Positions 57,367 through 64,000 of a stretch of 64,000 bases of DNA are shown piece after piece (the first letter of the stretch is position 1; every line of letters starts with the position of its first letter). Made by a program: the position numbers and the translations under genes. Under the pieces are notes generated by a model. That model did no database searches and was not told the DNA's origin. It saw only the letters and a list, made by a program, of their open reading frames with translations. Location: the NCBI GenBank assembly GCA_025174535.1, contig JALBUN010000023.1, forward strand, positions 2,108,001-2,172,000, written 5' to 3'. The DNA comes from Cantharellus purpuraceus. Lineage: Eukaryota; Basidiomycota; Agaricomycetes; Cantharellales; Hydnaceae.

Positions 57367-58745
57367 ATGACCCGCCGACTCTATCTTGGAAGTATGTCAT
57401 GGTTTAGTTGATGCATTCAATCATTAACATAGCACCCAGGACTTCCTCACGACGTTCGTCAGGAAGAAGTTACAAAGTTTTTTGATGGCTATGGGCGTAT
57501 AGTGGATTGTCGTGTCATGACCGGTATGTTGAAGTTTGTAATCCAGGACCAATGCATCCAACCTTGATACGTAGGGTTTGGTTTTGTGGAATTCGAAAGT
57601 AGCAGGGTTTGTTGTTCACGTTCGAGTCATCTTATCTTCTTATCTGTTGTTATCAGGACGCTGAGGAGGTGGTTACAAACTTCAACGGCAAAACATTTTT
57701 AGGTGCCCCTATCGTTGTGGAGTTCGCTAAGGAAGGGCGTTCGCGCCCTAGAGATCCTTACGATGACAGGGGAGGGTTCGGGTCGGTTGCTTGTCTAAAC
57801 ACGTTGAAGCTCCAACTTAAATATGGTCTACATATTAGGCATCCGCCCCCACGTTCGAGACGGCCACCCGGAATCCGTCTTATTGTTTCTGGTATTTCTC
57901 GTGACACAAGTTGGCAGGTACGATCCACTCGACCCTGATATTTCTCGCTCTTTTCTCGTGGCGAGGCGGTTGGCGTGGCGTGGGGCCGTTTGAGCATATT
58001 GTGTGGTCCAATCTGACTTGACAATGCTGTGGCTTGTTGGCGCTCGCCTTCTGGTCGTGGACTCGTGGGCCATGGTTTTCCATACTTCTTGTGGACCTTT
58101 ATCCCCGTGGTCGGTTATGGTGGATCCTAATGCTCCTTGCTTCAATTCCTCAGGATCTGAAGGATTTCGGACGTGAGGCTGGAAGCGTCTCTTTTGCCGA
58201 CATTGACCGCGATGTTCCTGGTCAAGGGTGAGGTTCTAATCTGACACTCTGCCGCGCTTGGTTTCCAATTCACTCTCACAGTATTTTGGAATATCTCACT
58301 CGTGATGACGCGGATGCCGCAGTCAAAACATTAGATGGTAAAGACCTTCGTGGGCAGCCTGTCAGAGTCGCACTTTCAGACGATCCCGTACGTCGTGCCC
58401 CGGGAGCAACGTTCGTATTTTTTCTTAACTCTTCCGTCTGTTGCCCAGCGCGGCCCGCCTGATTACAGGCGTGATGACCGCTACAGAGATGATCGTTATG
58501 ACCGTGGTGATCGTTACCGAGACCCTCCTCCTCGCCGTGATCGCTCTCGTTCTCCTTACCGCCGTGATTATGATAGGTATGATGATAAGCGTTACGATGA
58601 TAGGAGGCCTCGTTCTCCTCCAGCCAGGAGGGATCTGGACGACAGACGGCCCTATGATGATAGGCGTGACAGGAGGGACGACCGTCGTGAACCCGATGAC
58701 CGTAGAAATGGCGATGGAGGCTGGCACCGTGGTGGTGGCCGGTAG
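57367..58745 (+). CDS. SR-family splicing factor (two RRMs, RS/RD tail)
   Basis: The start MTRRLYLG opens the first RRM (LPHDVRQEEVTKFFDGYG, RIVDCRVMTG, GFGFVEFE, AEEVVTNFNGKTFLGA, VVEFAKEG). The second RRM reads RLIVSGISRDTSWQDLKDF, the SWQDLKD heptapeptide being diagnostic of classical two-RRM SR proteins, then AGSVSFADIDRD and AVKTLDGKDLRGQPV. The tail is a long Arg/Asp/Tyr-rich RS-like domain (about 58,455-58,740). Role: splice-site choice and mRNA export. The intron inside SWQ|DLKD (57,918-58,153) is 236 nt, four to five times longer than other introns here, a candidate for autoregulatory splicing. Confidence 0.9.
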
Positions 58746-61700
58746 GTCGCTTCAGTCATTATTGCTCCCACCTTGACCAGTTTTATTCAAGCCATCGTCA
58801 AAATCCGACAGTTACGACTGATCGCCCTGCCGATCTTATCCCCAACAATGCTCCCCCGTGAGCCTCGTTATGTCTTCCTCATCCATGAGTGGCGCATGTG
58901 CCGCTTATAAGAATCTCCGGACTGGTACATATTGGCATTTTTACATGGGCGACCCTTGTACAGTTGGTTTCGACAAAAGTCTTGTTGCCTTGTTCCTTGT
59001 TCAGTGGCGGAATGGACGCGGTCATCTCCCACGTATGTTCCTTGGTCACGGGGAAGACATTGGTTTCGCAACAGGTTGGAGTCTGTGCAAGATTCATGCC
59101 AAGATTCAATATCAAGATTTCCTTATATTGGATCACGACACCTGAGGATAATGGTATGGTGGCCCTCAACATTTTGAGGTCAATAAGTGTGACTGTCAAC
59201 TCTGCTCGTTTATGGCCTGCCAATTCTTCAGTTTAATTTCGTTTGTTGTCAGGTACGTTTTACGTGGGGTCCAATGCGCGAATGACTGTATATAGCACAC
59301 TAATCATAAATCTGGCTATTCTATACAAATCCGGCTGTCCTACACATTGCCATAGTCTTAAGATCTTTTCAGTGACATCATCTGATGTCTATTCTGCAAA
59401 TGTTGAGCTGAGGGCCAGCTGTACGCTGAAGACAGATTTGTCAAGTACCGCCCAATACATCACCAGACTCTCATACATGTTAGTCAAGGGAGTAAAATGG
59501 TCGGGTTTGAATGATAATGCCGGTGGGAGACTGGAAAGCAATCTTACGTTATTGATCATCCACATTATTGAACACTACTTGTGAGTCCGAGAGATAGCGA
59601 GCACCTGACCAAGTTTATCTGTTCTCGTTCACGACACTCAGGAGAGTAAAACGTCAGCTGTTCACTTACCAGACAGCTCATCAACGTGGTTTGGCGGCTG
59701 TCCATACCAATGGCAAGGTTAAATGACACCGTCAAGTGATTCCTAGCACCCGCGGTGGGCCGGGATGTCTGAAATATGGTTAGAATCGAAGTTCAGGCCA
59801 CTACCTAGAAAAATGTCAGCCGACAACCATATGGCGCTATATAGCGTAATCTAGCGAGGCTCACGTTTTGTGGTCCGTCTCCTCCATGACAAACTTTACT
59901 TGGGAGGTCAGGATTGAGATTAAGGTGCAAAGTCCGCACAAATGCTGCATCATAATCATTGATAGTCATTGATATCGGCTCACCATTTCACACACTTCAA
60001 ACATCCATTGGAATTGTCTGAGCTTACGTATTCAATTCAGACGTAAATGTAACGCTTGAAGTAAGGACTCCCCGAGCCTATTGAGCAACATGGTAGTGAA
60101 ATGTGACCATGCACTGGATGAGGCCCTGAGGACACCAAATGAATGCGGCTCAAGCTTGATTTTCAAATGTGTAATCCGTGAGAAAGACAACAACGATACT
60201 GTGTAAATCAGTTACATTAGAACATATATTTGGTGAAAGATATCGCTTGCTCACTATTTCAAGTGTAATAAACATGCCATCAAATCCCACATCTCGTACA
60301 GGGGCAAACATCAGCTTCAAACCTTTTCAGGATGTTAATGCGATTTGAAATAATGTGCCTGCGATTGAGTACTTGTCTCTAGATATATAGACAGATAAAG
60401 GCTTCTTGTAGGACTATGCTTTACTGGGAGGGCCTAATTTGGCGGTTCCCAGTAAATTGAGCCATGAGGCAGGTAATTCCTTAATTGATTCACTGATTCA
60501 ATGTGAATTGCCGACCGTTGTGAAATGTCCTAATCGTGGGGCTCTGAGACATTGCTCACCATGTTTTAGCAGGATGTAATGCACATCATCTCATTTGATG
60601 ATGATTGAATGATCCAACGATCTTGATGAAACAGAGTATATGTGGAACAAGAGCACAGTGACCGAGGGTAATTGATGTGTCCACAAGTGAACGAAGGAGT
60701 TATGGATATACACCTTAGGACTGAAATCAAGACTCCACCTTGGGAAGTGATTTGGAGCGTGCATACCTGTAAATGACTCTATATCGTCAACATCTTCTCT
60801 TTAGGAGGGAGTCCCATGTCTCGCTGGCAGTCATCGATCATCGTACAGATCTTAGACTAAGGCGTGACTGATACGAGCATTGACAGTGGTGAATTAGATG
60901 TTCCAACATTGATGGCGATTGGGACAGTTTGGACAAGTGAGCGGGCCCGGCTGGCGGAGTATCGGAGGCGGGAGCTTTCAAAATGTGCTCAAGCGCCTAG
61001 CACTCGTGGTAATACATGTCTTAGGCACGTTGAGATGCTTCCCAGCATGACAGTAAGCCATGTAACTCTGGCTGTGTCCATGTCGCAGTTCCCAAGGAGG
61101 CGATCACAGTGCAGGCAATTGACAACATTTGCAGCCCCACGTTTTTTGCGCGTTATTCTGGCTGCTGAGCATTTCCCTTGATTGACACGACTTTCTTTGT
61201 TCACCAGGTGGTCACACCATTAGTTGTTCCGCGGCCCGTATTAATGATTATCCTCGTGTTGTTTAGCTCATTATGAGGAATAGGGTCTAATCTTCCCGTA
61301 TTAAGGTCGCCCTCGTGTCGTTCGTTTAGCTTATGTTGTCATAAGGCTGGAGAAGACGTGGCAGTGTGCGTGGTCTCTTTCCAATGACGACAACGTTTCA
61401 CAGTTGTTGGCCTGGATTTCTAAGAGTATGTAATAAATTTGTTTTCTTGTATTCTACCCGAACTTGTGTGAAGGAGCTTGTTGAACGATCAACCTGGAGA
61501 TCATGTTTGTGAGAATGACACTCTTGGCTGATGCTGTGCCCCATTCACTTCATAGCATCTTCCTTTGGGTTACTGACATCACAACGGGACTTAACCCGAA
61601 TGACGCCGCCTGTTTGGTTATTTGTTATCTTCGGAAAACTGCAGCGTCTCTTGGGTCACGAGGTCCTCGTGCTTACATAGACATATTATATTGAAAGGTG

Positions 61701-63250
61701 TATGATAGGAAATCAACCTTATAAAACAAACTTAAAAGGCGTTGCGAAAGAGATGGAGATGAAAGACATCACCATCTGTATGGTTCATGCACACTTTCTC
61801 GGATGTCTTGGAGGCTCCTACGGCGATAGCCGACGTGCATGGGAAACAGAGGTAGGCACATCCGGGTAAAGCGAAAATGCGCAGCGCGGCTGGGGGTCGT
61901 GGTCGGGATCAAGAATCGCAGTTGGTGGGGGGTATTGCAAATCGACTGAGTCATGCCAGTGCTTAAGTGTGTTGTTCCGAGGACACTAGTCCTCTCAGCT
62001 TAAACCCACACGCAGGATAGAACCGTTGGAGAAACATATTCCGAATTAGAAGCCTTTGAAGACGATGATCCGACCCACTGTGTAGACAGGTGAAGCGCGC
62101 ACGAACCAGCATGTGTTGTAAACAAGGATCGTCGTGATGGAATCCCACCAAATTGCATGAGGCTCCTTCCCACATGAATGCCAAAGAAGCAGATAATCGT
62201 CCAAGAGAATTTCAAGATCGCATTGATCGCATTGCCGTGGTACCAAGCACAAAAGTGCCTGGCGGAACACTGGCGGAAGCTGTCGTGACAACTGAGGACG
62301 TGATCGAGCAGATGGTGCTGGGATTGGGTTCTACGAGCGGTGATCTGCTCTATTGCTTCGATCTGATGCGGGGAGGAAGCTGGATTCTGGCGCCGCAGGG
62401 TTGTCGTTACCCCAGAAAAGACGTGATGTCTGAAATACAAGGTTTTATATTTAATTCATTTTCCTGGTGAAAAAGACAAGTCATGGCCTCATCTTATCTC
62501 GTGTAGCCAAGGCCTTGGCAGCTTTTTAGCAGCTCTCAAATACAGATGCCAGCCGCAGGCACCGGCGTGGGCGGGGGTCCACTCACCGTGGCTGTGCCAC
62601 TGGGCGCTTGTCTCAATCACTCTTGTGATTGAACCTAAAACGTTTGACACCTTCTGCTTTCGCTTTCGTTCCTAAGTATTTACAGATCTCGGACCAAAGC
62701 GTTTTCCCTCAAAGACTTGCCTCCCGCTCTGACTCTCCGTCAGTTCCCTTTCGGCTACGACTTATCTCGATCCTACCAACAAGCATTGATTGACCCAAGC
62801 TAATGTCCTGAAAAGAACAGGCCGCCTGTGGGACCGCTGTAGCCGAAATGACGCCCCGTGTTGGACAGCACCGACCTTGAAAGGTAGCTGCATACGGTTG
62901 TTTTTTTTTGGACCCGATCCTACCTGGCTTGCTTATGAAGTGCAAGCGTCAAAAACCCAGACAGGTGCGTGGCGTCGCCTGATTTTGCGCGCAGTTACCT
63001 TTTTGAATATTGAATTTTGACATCGGTGATTACGACTTATGCATGTGCACGGGGTGCTAGGTCCCTTTGAAAGTTGGCACCAATAGCGGAATGAACACGA
63101 GAGAAAGGTTTTCAGGATCATGAAAGATTGGGTCAGGCTTGTGTGATCCTGCATTCATTCCAACACTATATCAAGACATGCTCGCGTCACTCGTTGTTGT
63201 AACTATCCTCATCACCCCTCTCCCAACCCTGCCCACTTCCAGCAATTGGA
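58746..63250. other. 4.5-kb stretch without a convincing gene
   Basis: No recognisable protein, rRNA, tRNA or transposon. At 58,858-59,236 five overlapping frames of 67-115 codons on both strands stay open, none with a recognisable product. Other frames (60,864-61,181; 62,000-62,440 minus; 62,153-62,470) are equally anonymous. 59,240-60,860 has almost no open frame. The stretch may hold non-coding transcripts, UTRs, or fast-evolving or lineage-specific genes. Confidence 0.4.
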
Positions 63251-64000
63251 ATGTCGTTCGTATCCCTCGTCTATCCTGGAACGTCCTTCCTTCGCGACAT
63301 GCTTTCCGAGCTGTCATGGTCGCCCCGCTATAGGCACGTATCGCTCAGACACATGAAGGACGACCCCCCCAAGCAACTCCAGGACTTTGGTATAGATCCA
63401 TCTACAGGCTTTTTACCGGATAAGCCCCCATTGGAGCGTCTCCCCGCAGACTTTGATCTGTGGGAGAATGCTCTCGCTTCTGCCCCAGACGCGTTGAGCC
63501 TTGGAGAAGATGAGTCTCCCGAAGCGATCGCCCGCCGAGACAGCAGCCGCCATTGGCGCTCACAATTACAAAATGTACCTCTATTTTATTTATTCTGTGC
63601 TTGCTATTCAACCTCTTCTTTCCAGGCTCCCATACTACCTACGGATGCATTGGATGACGATATACGTTGTCTCAGGCGTGCTCACCATGTCCTGGCGTTT
63701 CTTGTCCAGTTTTACATGCATTCTATTCCGCCATCTACACGGTTAGAGCGCTTGGTGGTACCGGCATCTCTTGCCGTCCCGCTTGTATCCATTTCCGACC
63801 TATTGGGCATTGCTCCTATCCTGACCTTCGCAGACACCGTGTTGTGGAACTGGGCTCTTGTGGATCCTAGTAAACCCTTTTCACCCGAGAACATACGATC
63901 CCAAACGTTGTTCACTCAAGGAATCGACGAGCATAACTTTTACGTTTGTTGTGCCAGCATCGAATCACGAGGTGTCGAGGCCCTCCGCATAATCAATGAT
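63251..64000 (+). CDS. Indoleamine 2,3-dioxygenase, 5' part
   Basis: Heme enzyme that opens the indole ring of L-tryptophan to N-formylkynurenine, first step towards NAD+ in many fungi. Exon 1 (63,251-63,574) encodes FGIDPSTGFLPDKPPLERLP and DLWENAL. After a 51-nt intron, exon 2 (63,626 on) encodes RRAHHVLAFLVQFYMHSIPPS, VPASLAVPLVSISDLLGIAP, LTFADTVLWNWALVDPSKPF and IRSQTLFTQGID. The heme-ligand histidine region lies beyond the edge. An in-frame ATG at 63,353 (MKDDPPKQLQDF) is closer to the usual family start, so the first 34 residues are uncertain. The gene leaves the window at 64,000. Confidence 0.92.
   Translation, partial: MSFVSLVYPGTSFLRDMLSELSWSPRYRHVSLRHMKDDPPKQLQDFGIDPSTGFLPDKPPLERLPADFDLWENALASAPDALSLGEDESPEAIARRDSSRHWRSQLQNVPLFYLFCACYSTSSFQAPILPTDALDDDIRCLRRAHHVLAFLVQFYMHSIPPSTRLERLVVPASLAVPLVSISDLLGIAPILTFADTVLWNWALVDPSKPFSPENIRSQTLFTQGIDEHNFYVCCASIESRGVEALRIIND

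Noticed and set aside
62153..62470. 105-codon ORF overlapping a 146-codon ORF on the other strand
   Set aside because: Neither has a recognisable domain, good start context or intron structure like that of the confirmed genes.

Overview
The window is nuclear DNA of a filamentous basidiomycete, most likely a mushroom-forming agaricomycete. Short introns (mostly about 50-60 nt) interrupt nearly every gene. The gene set includes a formin, a white-collar-2-like GATA/PAS factor, a fungal thaumatin-like protein, a GH18 chitinase and an indoleamine dioxygenase. The left part carries Ty3/gypsy (Metaviridae-type) retroelements with chromodomain integrases. The species assignment is inference.

Positions 1 to about 25,400 are a nest of LTR retrotransposons and solo LTRs without a host gene. 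The oldest layer is a decayed Ty3/gypsy element on the minus strand (here 'E': gag and half of the protease at 14,172-16,566, the rest of pol at 1-3,035, leaving the window on the left). A solo LTR (family F, 3,036-14,166) split its protease. That LTR was split by a long LTR of family A (3,521-14,119). The A copy was split by a 9.15-kb chromodomain element 'D' (4,031-13,182), and D's gag was hit twice, by another LTR-A (4,852-6,280) and by an LTR-C (6,419-7,834). Every step is supported by a target-site duplication, and four steps also by clean restoration of a retroviral-type reading frame. Further right lie more LTRs of the same families, an AT-rich terminal-inverted-repeat element, a near-perfect 88-bp palindrome and a gag-protease fragment. 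Family C LTRs carry an ORF upstream of their own TATA box, and its product resembles a small extra ORF after pol in element D. I consider this the most novel signal in the window.

From about 26 kb onward the DNA is gene-dense. Left to right: formin (+), AGC/PKA-type kinase (+), ZUP1/C78-type deubiquitinase (+), arginase (+), Zn2Cys6 regulator (-), isovaleryl-CoA dehydrogenase (-), thaumatin-like protein (-), WC-2-like photoreceptor partner (+), chitinase with C-terminal CBM5/12 (+), UBLCP1-like CTD phosphatase (+), COP9 subunit 8 (-), NECAP endocytic adaptor (+), NFS1 cysteine desulfurase (+) and a two-RRM SR protein (+). After a 4.5-kb stretch without a convincing gene comes the 5' part of an indoleamine 2,3-dioxygenase (+) that runs off the right edge. 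These are mostly unrelated housekeeping genes; I see no biosynthetic cluster. Gene models for the formin, kinase, arginase, zinc-cluster factor and NECAP were assembled exon by exon and each sums to an exact multiple of three.
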